Source: Nitrospira sp. CG24D (lineage in GTDB: Bacteria; Nitrospirota; Nitrospiria; Nitrospirales; Nitrospiraceae). Taken from it: a DNA stretch of 64,000 nucleotides. Shown here one piece after another: positions 17,623 to 32,322 of this stretch (its first letter is position 1; each line of letters begins with the position of its first letter). The stretch covers positions 1 to 64,000 of the forward strand of contig NEWQ02000003.1 in NCBI GenBank assembly GCA_002869855.2, written 5' to 3'. A model generated the notes under the pieces. That model did no database searches. It saw only the letters and a program-made list of their open reading frames with translations, and was not told where the DNA came from. The position numbers and the translations under genes were made by a program.

Positions 17623-18054
17623 CTACTTCGGCTCGGCAGATGGCTGAGCATCAGCTGCTTGAGCTGAGGGAGTTGGTGGCGGATTCAACGTAGCAGGGGA
17701 AGCCGCGGCGGCTGGTTGAGAAGCAGGAGCGGCACCCGCTGCAGCCGGTGCGGCTGCCGGCTTGGGGGGCACAGCTGGCTTGGGCGGTGCGGGCTTTTCC
17801 GGTTTGATCCCGCCTTCCCAGGAAGGACCGGAATACATCTCTGCAGCAAGCCCTTTGGTCTTCCACTTATCTTCGAAATCGGCAGCGGCTTTGTTGGGAG
17901 TCTCGCCCACGCCCATCACATCGTTCCACGGATAGGCTTTCGGGCTGATCTGGCAGGAAGATTCCGTCCTCTTCAAATACAAGGCAATCGGATTGCCTCG
18001 ATAGGGACCGAGGTAGATATGCACACAGCCGACGTATTCAAGCAGATTCGCCAT
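17623..18054 (-). CDS. Unknown small protein with Pro/Ala-rich tail
   Basis: A start at 18054 (MANLLEYVG) is preferred because TTGGAGA lies 6 bp upstream. An earlier ATG at 18084 has no good ribosome site. The 143-residue product has a compact first half with three Cys (one in YVGCVHIYLG, one in SSCQIS) and a KAYPWNDVMGVGETPNKAAADFEDKW segment. The second half is almost entirely Pro, Ala and Lys and is likely disordered. No signal peptide is evident. I do not recognise a family. It is the last gene of the minus-strand run and may be co-expressed with the PsiE-like gene 62 bp upstream. Confidence 0.5.
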   Translation of the reverse strand: MANLLEYVGCVHIYLGPYRGNPIALYLKRTESSCQISPKAYPWNDVMGVGETPNKAAADFEDKWKTKGLAAEMYSGPSWEGGIKPEKPAPPKPAVPPKPAAAPAAAGAAPASQPAAAASPATLNPPPTPSAQAADAQPSAEPK

Positions 18055-18116
18055 GCCGGTCTCCAAGAGGGCGCATGATGCCATAACTCGCTGGAAACAG
18101 GCAAGTCGAGAACGCC

Positions 18117-18644
18117 TTACTGTCCCATACGCGCTGAGGCTGCAGCCGGGAGCGGTATCTGTTCGGGCCGCTTCCGAATCATGAACACAGCACCAATCAG
18201 AGCAATGATCACCGTCACGTTCAGCCCCACGTCCATGAGGTACTGATAAAACTGCGTCTCCGTCATATTTTGCTGATGGGACAGTTCTGCGCTGGCCGTC
18301 AGAATCTTTCTGGTACAGGCAATCACTCCAACAGACAGATAGGGCTCCAATTCCAACACTTCTGTCTGTAAAAATCGCACCACGGTCCGGAACAGCTCCA
18401 GGAGAATAATGACCAGAAGGATATCATTCAACAATCTGAGACCAGCCGGAAGAATCAACACATGCCCCTTCGGATCGAACTGACCGGCAAGAAACACATA
18501 CCAGGCATGGATGAACACCAACATGCCAAGGATCAACAAACTGAACCCGGCGGTTGCGTAGCCCAGGCGATCCAACCACTCCATGTAATGGCACCACCGC
18601 CTCATCAAGTCATTCCGATGAGCTCTTGGTTCATCAGTCCCCAT
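18117..18644 (-). CDS. PsiE-like inner-membrane protein
   Basis: The 175-residue protein has four predicted membrane helices (about 29-50, 65-88, 100-115 and 143-162). The segment ELFRTVVRFL, a loop, then VIACTRKILTAS matches the conserved core of the phosphate-starvation-inducible PsiE family (typical length 130-190). The biochemical role of PsiE is unknown. No phosphate-regulation gene or Pho-box is visible here, so phosphate control should not be assumed. Confidence 0.65.
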   Translation of the reverse strand: MGTDEPRAHRNDLMRRWCHYMEWLDRLGYATAGFSLLILGMLVFIHAWYVFLAGQFDPKGHVLILPAGLRLLNDILLVIILLELFRTVVRFLQTEVLELEPYLSVGVIACTRKILTASAELSHQQNMTETQFYQYLMDVGLNVTVIIALIGAVFMIRKRPEQIPLPAAASARMGQ

Positions 18645-18662
18645 ACATCACCTCCGTCCAAG

Positions 18663-19049
18663 CTAGGCTGTACCAGTCTGCCCGGTCTGCTCCGGCTCAG
18701 GGGCGCGCATTTGACCGAACTTCAATTCACGCATTGAACTGATCGTCAAAGAGTGACCACAGCAACGAATTTCTTTGAAACCCGCCCCGCCGTCCATAAT
18801 CATCACCCGCAATCCGCAGGAGTCTGGATACAACTTCTTCTCATCCAAAACCACCGCAGACGGCAAGGTGCCTCTTTTCCGGCCGGCGGGTGAGCCCATC
18901 TCAGCCACGACGTCTCCCTCCGTCAAATCATGATCGCAGCAGACAATCTTCTCAAACCCCTCACCTCCGCCCATGACTTTCACGACCAACCCGCAGGCAT
19001 GCGGATGGCGTGTATGCTCATCAATGAAATCGCCCTTTTTCAGCGCCAT
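18663..19049 (-). CDS. Tandem-repeat protein with two desulforedoxin-like metal-site motifs
   Basis: The 128-residue soluble protein consists of two copies of one motif: ACGLVVKVMGGGEGFEKIVC (Cys37) C-D-H at 18-40, and SCGLRVMIMDGGAGFKEIRC (Cys96) C-G-H at 77-99. Each copy reads C-G-x-x-V-x-x-M-x-G-G-x-G-F-x-x-I-x-C-C-x-H. This matches the desulforedoxin pattern CxxCG-(V)-GGxG-CC, except that the first Cys of the pair is Pro in both copies. Each copy would offer three Cys plus a His. A metal-binding role is inferred; no biochemical function is known to me. The MFS gene lies 9 bp upstream, so the two are probably co-transcribed. Confidence 0.65.
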   Translation of the reverse strand: MALKKGDFIDEHTRHPHACGLVVKVMGGGEGFEKIVCCDHDLTEGDVVAEMGSPAGRKRGTLPSAVVLDEKKLYPDSCGLRVMIMDGGAGFKEIRCCGHSLTISSMRELKFGQMRAPEPEQTGQTGTA

Positions 19050-19058
19050 CTCATGACC

Positions 19059-20342
19059 TCACTCCTGCGCAGCAGCTATACCGCGCCGTTCATCCACCCC
19101 AAGAAACACAGCCAGCCCGACGAGAAAGAACACCGCCATGGAGAGCACGGCCCAGCGCTGACTCCCGGTCCACGCCGTCACTTCTCCATAGACGATCGGT
19201 CCAAGAATTGCGGCAAATTTCCCGGCCACGGAAAAGAAGCCGAAGAATTCACCCTGGTGCCCCAGCGGCGTAAACCGACCAAGCAGCGCGCGACTTACTG
19301 ATTGATTAGCGCCGAGTGCCGCGCCAGCCACCAAGCCGAGCAGATAAAACTGCAACTGCGTCTGCACGGCCGCGGCACCGATCACGACGGCGATCCACAG
19401 GAACAACGTCATCGCGATCGACCGGACGGCCCCAATCCGATCCGCCACAAATCCGAAACCAACCGAGCCGAGACCCGCTGTAATCTGGGTCACGAGGAAA
19501 TAGATAATCAGATCGCCCGGCGTGAAGTCCAGGACTTTGTTTGCAAAGATTCCCGATGCCACGATGACTGTATTGATCGCATCTGAGTACAATAAATAGG
19601 CGACGAAGTAGCGCCGGAGATCCTGATACGTCGACAGACGGCGGGCCGTCACGCGCAGCTGCATGATCACCGCACGCCACACCGGCACACCGGCTGGCAC
19701 AGGGCGCGGCTGAGCCCGTTCTTGCAGATATAAAAAAGTGGGCACTGCCGCAAGAAGAAAGAACGCCGCCGTCACAACAAAACTCATCCGATAAGACGCG
19801 AGGTTGGCTTCGGCGAAACCGCCGGAAATGAATGGATAAGCCAGCGCCAGAGAGAGCAATCCCCCGACGTAGCCGAATCCCCAGCCGTACCCGGACAGGC
19901 GCCCCATCTGCTGTGGCGGCACCAACTCGACCAGAAACGCGCTACAGAACACAAACCCCAAATCGAACCCGATATTGGCGATTCCAAAGATGAGCAGCCC
20001 CAGCGTCATATCGCCGCGATGTACCAGCCATAAGAGCGCGGTGCTAACCACACAGAGAAGTGTTGAGACGATGAGCACCCGCCGTTTGATGGCGCGAATA
20101 TCGGCCAGCGCACCCAGGACAGGGGACACCAACGCCACCACCAGCATCGACAGCGCGTAGCCCCAAAACCAGAGTCGTTCGGCCATGCCCGATGGCGACA
20201 CATCGGCTGCCACCACCTGGATAAAATAGACGCTGTAGGCCACCGTAACGATGAGGGTGGAAAATGAGGAGTTGGCAAAATCGTAGAAGCACCAGGCCCA
20301 GAGTTCTCGGCGACCGGCTGGAAAGGAGGGCGGACGGTTCAC
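19059..20342 (-). CDS. MFS transporter, UMF1/Atg22-like
   Basis: The GTG at 20342 is chosen because it overlaps the nagZ stop codon as GTGA, a common coupling arrangement. An in-frame ATG at 20411 would overlap nagZ by 73 bp. The resulting 427-residue protein has 12 predicted helices. It has the UMF1 hallmark WCFYDFANSSFSTLIVTV in TM1 and LGALADIRAIKRRVL between TM2 and TM3. Relatives are proposed to export or import amino acids or sugars. Coupling to nagZ raises the idea of a muropeptide- or amino-sugar-linked substrate, as with AmpG, but the sequence is UMF1-type rather than AmpG-type and the substrate is unknown. Confidence 0.85.
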   Translation of the reverse strand: MNRPPSFPAGRRELWAWCFYDFANSSFSTLIVTVAYSVYFIQVVAADVSPSGMAERLWFWGYALSMLVVALVSPVLGALADIRAIKRRVLIVSTLLCVVSTALLWLVHRGDMTLGLLIFGIANIGFDLGFVFCSAFLVELVPPQQMGRLSGYGWGFGYVGGLLSLALAYPFISGGFAEANLASYRMSFVVTAAFFLLAAVPTFLYLQERAQPRPVPAGVPVWRAVIMQLRVTARRLSTYQDLRRYFVAYLLYSDAINTVIVASGIFANKVLDFTPGDLIIYFLVTQITAGLGSVGFGFVADRIGAVRSIAMTLFLWIAVVIGAAAVQTQLQFYLLGLVAGAALGANQSVSRALLGRFTPLGHQGEFFGFFSVAGKFAAILGPIVYGEVTAWTGSQRWAVLSMAVFFLVGLAVFLGVDERRGIAAAQE

Positions 20343-21442
20343 ACCGTGGCTTTCGCCAATCGTTCGCGGGCCTGATGGATGGAACGAAGCAACACGTGAT
20401 GACTCCGGCACCCGACGATCAGTTTGGCATCAGAAATCACGACCGGCTTGTTCGGAACGAGGAACCGCTGCTTCAGTCTGGCAATCCTGGCCAGCGACTG
20501 CTCCAACCGCTCGGCGCTGATCGAACCATCAGCCACCGCGCTGTCCAGTGCGGTGATCGCCGCGATCTCCCGGTTGCGGTCCTTGCAGATCAGCGGCATA
20601 TCACAGCCTGCCTGGATGGCACGCACCGTCGCTTCCTCAATCCCATAGTGGTCGATGATCGCGTGCATCTCAAGATCATCGGTCAGCACTACGCCGTCAT
20701 ACTGTAATTCCCCGCGCAGGAAGTTCGTGATGATAGTCGGAGAAAGGGTCGCCGGCTTTTGATCGTCGAGAGCACGATACAGCACATGGGCCGTCATCAG
20801 CGCCGCGACCCCGTGGGCAGTGGCATGCCGGAACGGTGGAAATTCGACCTGCTCCAGCCGCTCTTTCGACGCCGTCACCACCGGCAATTCTTTGTGCGAG
20901 TCCGCGTTGGTATCGCCATGACCGGGGAAATGCTTTCCGCAGGCCACCACACGATTGTCCTGTAATCCTCCAATGGTGGCCAAACCCAACTCACAGACCG
21001 GGCCGGGCGTCGATCCGAAGGCCCGATCACCGATCACCGGATTGGCAGGATTGCTGTTCACATCCAACACCGGCGACATGTTCATGTTGATCCCGACGGC
21101 CCGGAGTTCCTTCGCAATCGTCGCCGCCGCCGCATAGGCAAGCTCCGACGAATTGCACCGACCCAAGACCTCGCAGGGAGGAAATATCGTGAACGTCTTC
21201 GGCAGCCGCGAGACCCGGCCGCCTTCCTGATCGATCGAAATTAACAGCGGCGAATGGGGGCTGCAGGCCTGCAAGGCATTGGTCAATTCGACAATCTGCT
21301 CGATCGATTCAAGATTCCGCGAGAAGAGAATCACGCCGCCCGGCTTGTACTCCTTGATGAACGCCGCCAGGTCGGGCGTGACCGAGGTCCCCTCGAACCC
21401 CACCATGAACAACTGGCCGATCTTCTCGCGCGACATGAGCAT
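20339..21442 (-). CDS. nagZ: Beta-N-acetylhexosaminidase, glycoside hydrolase family 3
   Basis: The 367-residue cytoplasmic enzyme has the NagZ signature KHFPGHGDTNADSHKELP (about 168-185), including the His-Asp general acid loop. The nucleophile Asp lies in VVLTDDLEM. It also has the family start IGQLFMVGFEG and SIDQEGGRVSRL. NagZ removes N-acetylglucosamine from anhydro-muropeptides during cell-wall recycling. It lacks a signal peptide, which fits the cytoplasmic role. It is coupled to the MFS gene downstream by a GTGA overlap. Confidence 0.95.
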   Translation of the reverse strand: MLMSREKIGQLFMVGFEGTSVTPDLAAFIKEYKPGGVILFSRNLESIEQIVELTNALQACSPHSPLLISIDQEGGRVSRLPKTFTIFPPCEVLGRCNSSELAYAAAATIAKELRAVGINMNMSPVLDVNSNPANPVIGDRAFGSTPGPVCELGLATIGGLQDNRVVACGKHFPGHGDTNADSHKELPVVTASKERLEQVEFPPFRHATAHGVAALMTAHVLYRALDDQKPATLSPTIITNFLRGELQYDGVVLTDDLEMHAIIDHYGIEEATVRAIQAGCDMPLICKDRNREIAAITALDSAVADGSISAERLEQSLARIARLKQRFLVPNKPVVISDAKLIVGCRSHHVLLRSIHQARERLAKATV

Positions 21443-21463
21443 GGGCGATACCCCTTACCCTGA

Positions 21464-21526
21464 TTAGAGTGTCCGATCGATCAAATACTGAATGAGCAGG
21501 CGGGTGCCGATTACGGAAGGACCTTT
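21464..21526 (-). pseudogene. Orphan diverged copy of the pepA 3' end
   Basis: Read on the minus strand, this stretch encodes KGPSVIGTRLLIQYLIDRTL and a stop. That is 19 of 20 residues identical to the end of the adjacent pepA (KGPSGIGTRLLIQYLIDRTL). Most codons differ at the third position (for example TCC/TCA for Ser, CTG/CTA for Leu, CGC/AGA for Arg). Upstream of the Lys codon the similarity stops abruptly. No start codon or ribosome site is attached. It looks like the tail of a second pepA allele left after recombination or deletion. Confidence 0.7.
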
Positions 21527-21555
21527 ATGAGCATGACTCCCGCTTCCCAACCAAA

Positions 21556-23064
21556 TCACAGCGTTCGATCGATCAAATATTGGATCAGTAGTCTCGTCCC
21601 AATTCCTGAGGGCCCTTTGGGAACATAGGCCCGCTCCCGCTCGCTCCAATCCGTGCTGGCGATATCCAGATGGACCCAGGGACAGTCGCCCACAAACTTG
21701 CTCAGGAACAACGCGGCCGTGATCATCCCGCCCCCACGGCCCCCGATGTTCCGCATATCGGCCACGTCGCTGCGCAGCTGTTCGAAATATTCATCCCAGA
21801 GCGGCATTTCCCACACCCGCTCGCCTGCGCGCAAGCCGGCCTTACGCACCGACTCCTTCACTCCGGCATCGGTCCCGAACATCCCGATGGCAAATTGTCC
21901 GAGCGCCACCACACAGGCGCCCGTGAGCGTTGCGATATCGATCAATGCCGCCGGCTTGTAGCGGGTCGCGTAGGCCAGCGCATCAGCCAGAATCAGGCGG
22001 CCTTCTGCATCGGTATTCTGCACTTCAACCGTCTTTCCGGACAGGGTCGTCACCACGTCGCCGGGCTTCATCGCCCGGCCGCCGGGCATGTTCTCAGCCA
22101 CCGGCAGAATGCTGATCAGATGCAGCGGCAGCTTCAAGCGCGCGGCCGCGCGGATCGAGGCCAGCACCTCGGCGCCGCCGGTCATGTCCGCCTTCATATG
22201 CTCCATGTTCTCCGCCGGCTTGAGGGAAATTCCGCCGGTATCGAACGTGATCGTCTTCCCGACCAGCACAACCGGACGTTCATCCTTCTTTTTCGATCCC
22301 TTGTATTCGAGGATGATGAACTTCGGCGGCTCATGGCTGCCTTGCGCCACGCCCAGCAACGCCCCCATCCCGAGCTTTTCAATATCTTTCCGCTCCAGGA
22401 TCTTCAGCGTGAGCGACTCTTCCTTCGCGATCGCCTTCGCCTCACTGGCAATTCTGGAAGGAGTCATAACATTCGAAGGATGATTACAGAGGTCCCGCAC
22501 CAGGACCGCGGCTTCAGCCGTCGCCACGCCGCGCCGGATCCCTTCGGCAATCGACTTGACCTCGCTCGTTTGAGCCGCCAGGAACAACAGCTCTTTCACA
22601 TCTTTTCCCGATGCGCCTTCGCTCCGATAGGCCGTGAACTGATAGCTGCCCAGAATGGCGCCCTCCGCCATCGCCTGCGCCACCTCAACGGCGGACGAGC
22701 CCTGCGGGGTCACGGACGGAACGGCGACCGTGAAGAAGCCGGCCTTGACCTGGCGCACGCGCTTCACCGCATGCCCCATGGCCTGCCGCAGCTGATCCAC
22801 CGTCACATCCTTCTCTTTTCCCAACCCCACCAGCAGAATCCGCTTGGCAGGCACCTTGCCTTGGGTGTGCACCAGCACGAGTTCATTGGCCTTGCCTTCA
22901 AATTCTTTCGACTGCAGCAACTCCTGTAACGCCCCGTTCATCGATTTATCGATCATCGTCGCCTGTTTTGAAAATACGTCGCCCTCGCAATGGGTCAGGA
23001 CCAAGACCTCCGTCGATTCGGTCTCCACTCGCCCAGCCCGTGCATCTACTCGCATGATCTTCAT
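21556..23064 (-). CDS. pepA: Cytosol leucyl aminopeptidase (M17)
   Basis: The 502-residue protein has the M17 signature NTDAEGRLIL and the metal-site segment VGKTITFDTGGISLKP followed by MKADMTGGA. Length and both domains match PepA. These hexameric enzymes remove N-terminal residues from peptides with two divalent metals, and in some bacteria also bind DNA at recombination sites. The AAGGAGAT site lies upstream of the ATG. The final 20 codons are duplicated, with synonymous changes, 30 bp after its own stop codon. Confidence 0.97.
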   Translation of the reverse strand: MKIMRVDARAGRVETESTEVLVLTHCEGDVFSKQATMIDKSMNGALQELLQSKEFEGKANELVLVHTQGKVPAKRILLVGLGKEKDVTVDQLRQAMGHAVKRVRQVKAGFFTVAVPSVTPQGSSAVEVAQAMAEGAILGSYQFTAYRSEGASGKDVKELLFLAAQTSEVKSIAEGIRRGVATAEAAVLVRDLCNHPSNVMTPSRIASEAKAIAKEESLTLKILERKDIEKLGMGALLGVAQGSHEPPKFIILEYKGSKKKDERPVVLVGKTITFDTGGISLKPAENMEHMKADMTGGAEVLASIRAAARLKLPLHLISILPVAENMPGGRAMKPGDVVTTLSGKTVEVQNTDAEGRLILADALAYATRYKPAALIDIATLTGACVVALGQFAIGMFGTDAGVKESVRKAGLRAGERVWEMPLWDEYFEQLRSDVADMRNIGGRGGGMITAALFLSKFVGDCPWVHLDIASTDWSERERAYVPKGPSGIGTRLLIQYLIDRTL

Positions 23065-23115
23065 TCACATCTCCTTCTATGATCGTCGTGCGCGGCACGA
23101 TGAACAAAACACTCG

Positions 23116-23784
23116 TCACACGCCCCGCATATCCGGGGCCCAGATATATTTGTGCATCTGCAATTGAAACCTGACTGATAGCCGGTCGGCCAAGATCCAC
23201 TCGGCAAGATGGCGGAGATCCAGCGATCCGAATACCGGGCTGAACAGCACGGTACAGCGATCCGCAAGACGATATTGCGCCACAATACCGCACGCCCACT
23301 CATAGTCTGCACGCGAGGCCAGGACGAACTTCGCTTCGTCCTTCGCTGTCAGGTAAGCGAGATTCGGCCAATGCATCCGATCCGTCATGCCACTCCCCGG
23401 GCATTTGACGTCCAGGATGAGTTTCGCCCGTTGATCGACCGGCTGCACGTCGATCGCACCACTGGTTTCGATCAAGACCGTATAGCCGGCATCGCACAGA
23501 CGAGCAATCAGTGGAAGCGCCTCCGGCTGCGCGAGTGGCTCGCCGCCGGTTACTTCAACCAGCTGACAGCCATACTCCCGAACTTTGCTCAGGATCTCGT
23601 CGAGGGAGAGAGTCGCCCCGCCGTAAAAGCTATACTCGGTATCGCACCAGGTACAACGGAGCGGACAACCCGTGAGCCGAACGAAGACGCAGGGCTGCCC
23701 CGCATACGTCGACTCTCCTTGGATACTATGAAACATTTCAGTAATCCGGAGCGTCTGTTCCTGGGATTGGAGGGGGGCATTCAT
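23116..23784 (-). CDS. queE: 7-carboxy-7-deazaguanine synthase (radical SAM)
   Basis: The start MNAPLQSQEQTLRITEMFHS overlaps the upstream gene's stop codon as ATGA. The 222-residue product has the QueE opening SIQGESTYAGQPCVFVRLTG, the radical-SAM cluster motif CPLRCTWC (CxxxCxxC) and VTGGEPLAQ. It also has ETSGAIDV and LDVKCPGSGM. The enzyme converts 6-carboxytetrahydropterin to CDG on the path to queuosine and preQ1. The other que genes are not in the window. Coupling to a HAD phosphatase gene is unusual, and its relation to the pathway is unclear. Confidence 0.95.
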   Translation of the reverse strand: MNAPLQSQEQTLRITEMFHSIQGESTYAGQPCVFVRLTGCPLRCTWCDTEYSFYGGATLSLDEILSKVREYGCQLVEVTGGEPLAQPEALPLIARLCDAGYTVLIETSGAIDVQPVDQRAKLILDVKCPGSGMTDRMHWPNLAYLTAKDEAKFVLASRADYEWACGIVAQYRLADRCTVLFSPVFGSLDLRHLAEWILADRLSVRFQLQMHKYIWAPDMRGV

Positions 23785-24470
23785 CGCCAGGACACCACCG
23801 GCCAGCCGTTGCGACGGGCCACACGGCCCATGCCGCGTATCGGATTCACGACTGTCGGATGCCCCACCGCGCCCAACAAAGCCTGATCTCCCGGGCTGTC
23901 GCCGTAGGCAAAGCAGGCATCGAGATCCAGTTCCAATTCCTGCGCCAGCCGGTGCACGAAGGTGAGCTTCCCCTCCCCGTACGGCAGCGGAGGAATCACC
24001 TGTCCTGTGTAGACTCCCTCCCTCTGCTCCAACTGACTGGCGACACACCGATCAACTTGCAGGGAGTCGGCGATGGGCTCCATCAGAAAATCGAGCGACC
24101 CCGTCAGCAGAATCACCAGATGCCCCTCACTCCGGTGCCGTTCAATCGCCGTCATGGCAGCGGGAGACACACGCGGGCAGAGGGCTTCACGACAAAATTC
24201 TTCACCAAGCGACTCAATGACTTGCGCCGGCTTTCCCGCCAGATACAATTTGCGTTCACGCAGCGGCTGCAGCGACAGCGACGGAAGATGCCGCAGCCAC
24301 CAGGCCACGCTTGCACGGGCTTCCGGCCAGCCGACCACTCCACGCTGCCGTAACCAGCGAAAAAATCCCACCTCACTGGCTTCGCCGGGCAAGAGCGTAT
24401 TGTCGACGTCGAAAAACGCGGCGATCGACGTGGCCACACGACGTTGGGATGCGGAGGAAGCAACCGACAT
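23781..24470 (-). CDS. HAD-superfamily IB hydrolase (SerB-like phosphatase)
   Basis: The 229-residue protein has HAD motif I FFDVDNTLLPG (DxD nucleophile pair), motif II Thr-Gly-Ser in VILLTGSLDFL, the basic residue in GEGKLTFV, and motif III/IV YGDSPGDQALL. The helical cap after motif I and the overall pattern match subclass IB, the phosphoserine phosphatase group. The natural substrate is open: relatives act on phosphoserine or on phospholipid and sugar phosphates. It is first in the minus-strand run and its stop overlaps queE by 4 bp. A good promoter lies 60-90 bp upstream. Confidence 0.85.
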   Translation of the reverse strand: MSVASSASQRRVATSIAAFFDVDNTLLPGEASEVGFFRWLRQRGVVGWPEARASVAWWLRHLPSLSLQPLRERKLYLAGKPAQVIESLGEEFCREALCPRVSPAAMTAIERHRSEGHLVILLTGSLDFLMEPIADSLQVDRCVASQLEQREGVYTGQVIPPLPYGEGKLTFVHRLAQELELDLDACFAYGDSPGDQALLGAVGHPTVVNPIRGMGRVARRNGWPVVSWR

Positions 24471-24529
24471 GGTGCAGACGATCTCCTCGACAGAAGGAAA
24501 CAGGGGAACATCAGCGTGAAAGTGGGGCG

Positions 24530-24558
24530 ATTCTACCGGACGTCTCCTTTATTGACAA
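24530..24558 (-). promoter_or_regulatory. Promoter for the HAD-queE-pepA run
   Basis: On the minus strand a -35 box TTGTCA (24558-24553) and a -10 box TAGAAT (24535-24530) are separated by exactly 17 bp. Each is a 5/6 match to consensus. The expected transcript start is about 50 bp before the ATG at 24470. The -35 box overlaps the -35 box of the divergent tRNA promoter. Confidence 0.65.
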
Positions 24559-24581
24559 GAATTTTGCCCTACTTCTATAAT
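24552..24581 (+). promoter_or_regulatory. Consensus sigma-70 promoter for tRNA-Leu(GAG)
   Basis: TTGACA (24552-24557) and TATAAT (24576-24581) are both perfect, with an 18-bp spacer. The tRNA starts 215 bp downstream, with a 120-bp inverted-repeat element in between. The strong match suits a stable RNA gene. Confidence 0.75.
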
Positions 24582-24669
24582 GCGCCTCCCTCGGACCGTC
24601 GCACATCGTTCGTGAAGCGTCCCACGCAGATACGAAACTAGAGTGACGGTCTATTTCGTGACCGAGGTG

Positions 24670-24790
24670 CAGGAGCTTCAAAAATTCCTGCAACAAGGCC
24701 GCAGCGAGCGAAAGCCCGAGGCGTACTGCTGAGTACGTTGAGGGTTTGAGCGATGCGAGAATGCAGGTGCGGGAGTTTTTCAAGCTCCTG
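24670..24790. repeat. MITE-like inverted-repeat element
   Basis: The ends CAGGAGCTTCAAAAA (24670-24684) and TTTTTCAAGCTCCTG (24776-24790) form a 15-bp inverted repeat with one mismatch. Inside is a small perfect stem (CGTACT/AGTACG, around 24722-24737), and the interior is rich in GAGCG and GCGAG words. From memory, very similar sequences are scattered in Nitrospira intergenic regions; this could not be checked. No coding capacity is present. It ends 6 bp before tRNA-Leu(GAG). No second copy was noticed in this window. Confidence 0.6.
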
Positions 24791-24796
24791 CCGGTA

Positions 24797-24880
24797 GCCG
24801 AAGTGGTGAAATGGCAGACACGCACGTTTGAGGGGCGTGTGGCGCAAGCCGTGCGGGTTCAAGTCCCGCCTTCGGCACCA
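24797..24880 (+). tRNA. tRNA-Leu (anticodon GAG)
   Basis: The acceptor stem GCCGAAG (24797-24803) pairs with CTTCGGC (24870-24876), followed by A and an encoded CCA. The anticodon stem CACGT/GCGTG holds the loop TTGAGGG, giving anticodon GAG for CUC and CUU codons. A long class II variable arm and GTTCAAGT in the T loop are present. Confidence 0.95.
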
Positions 24881-25353
24881 ACTTTTTCTCACTCGCCGAA
24901 CAGTCGCCTCACAGCAGGGCGCTCTGGCGAGTGGGATCTCGTACTCAAACACCTCGCCATTCTGGGCTGACTCGACACCGCTCACACCAGAAATCCTGGC
25001 ACAGCTCCATGAGCCCTCGGATTGTGCAAGCGACCAGGTTGCCACCCGGCCCATTTGGATCTGGACTTCTGGACTGTTCCATAGGACACTACCCCCCTCC
25101 TGACGCTGGGCTCAGGACCACCGGTGAGGGCGTGCGGCATGCGGTTCCGGCAACCCGATCTGCACCCACAGTCCTGGAATTTCTCGACGTGGCCGCTCGG
25201 TTTGCGCACAACTGACACCCTCCCAGCATTCGTTCTCGCTGATTTCCGACACCCCCACAGCACGCCTGGTACGCTCCCGCCACCGCGAATATCACGGCGC
25301 CGTCTTTTTGCAAAACCAATCCCTCTTCTCGCCATTCCCCAAGGAGTTTTCGT
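24881..25353. other. Non-coding gap between tRNA-Leu and the giant kinase gene
   Basis: No gene here can be supported. Short open frames have no ribosome sites and no family resemblance. CACTCGCC (24890-24897) can pair with GGCGAGTG (24926-24933) just after the tRNA and may help end its transcript. The kinase ribosome site AAGGAG lies at the right end. No clear promoter was seen. Confidence 0.4.

Positions 25354-32322
<6,969 letters not shown>

Noticed and set aside
19059-20342. MFS transporter as AmpG muropeptide permease because it is coupled to nagZ
   Set aside because: The sequence has the WCFYDFANSSFST opening of UMF1/Atg22-like carriers, not AmpG motifs, so the substrate was left open.
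21670-22929. A 419-codon open frame on the plus strand opposite pepA
   Set aside because: Its translation is rich in Arg, His and Gln with no family resemblance, and it lies entirely antisense to a clear pepA with intact active-site motifs. High GC content makes such mirror frames common.
24797-24880. Possible integration site of a mobile island at tRNA-Leu(GAG)
   Set aside because: No integrase, no repeated tRNA 3' end and no change of gene style were seen downstream. The neighbouring inverted-repeat element has no coding capacity.
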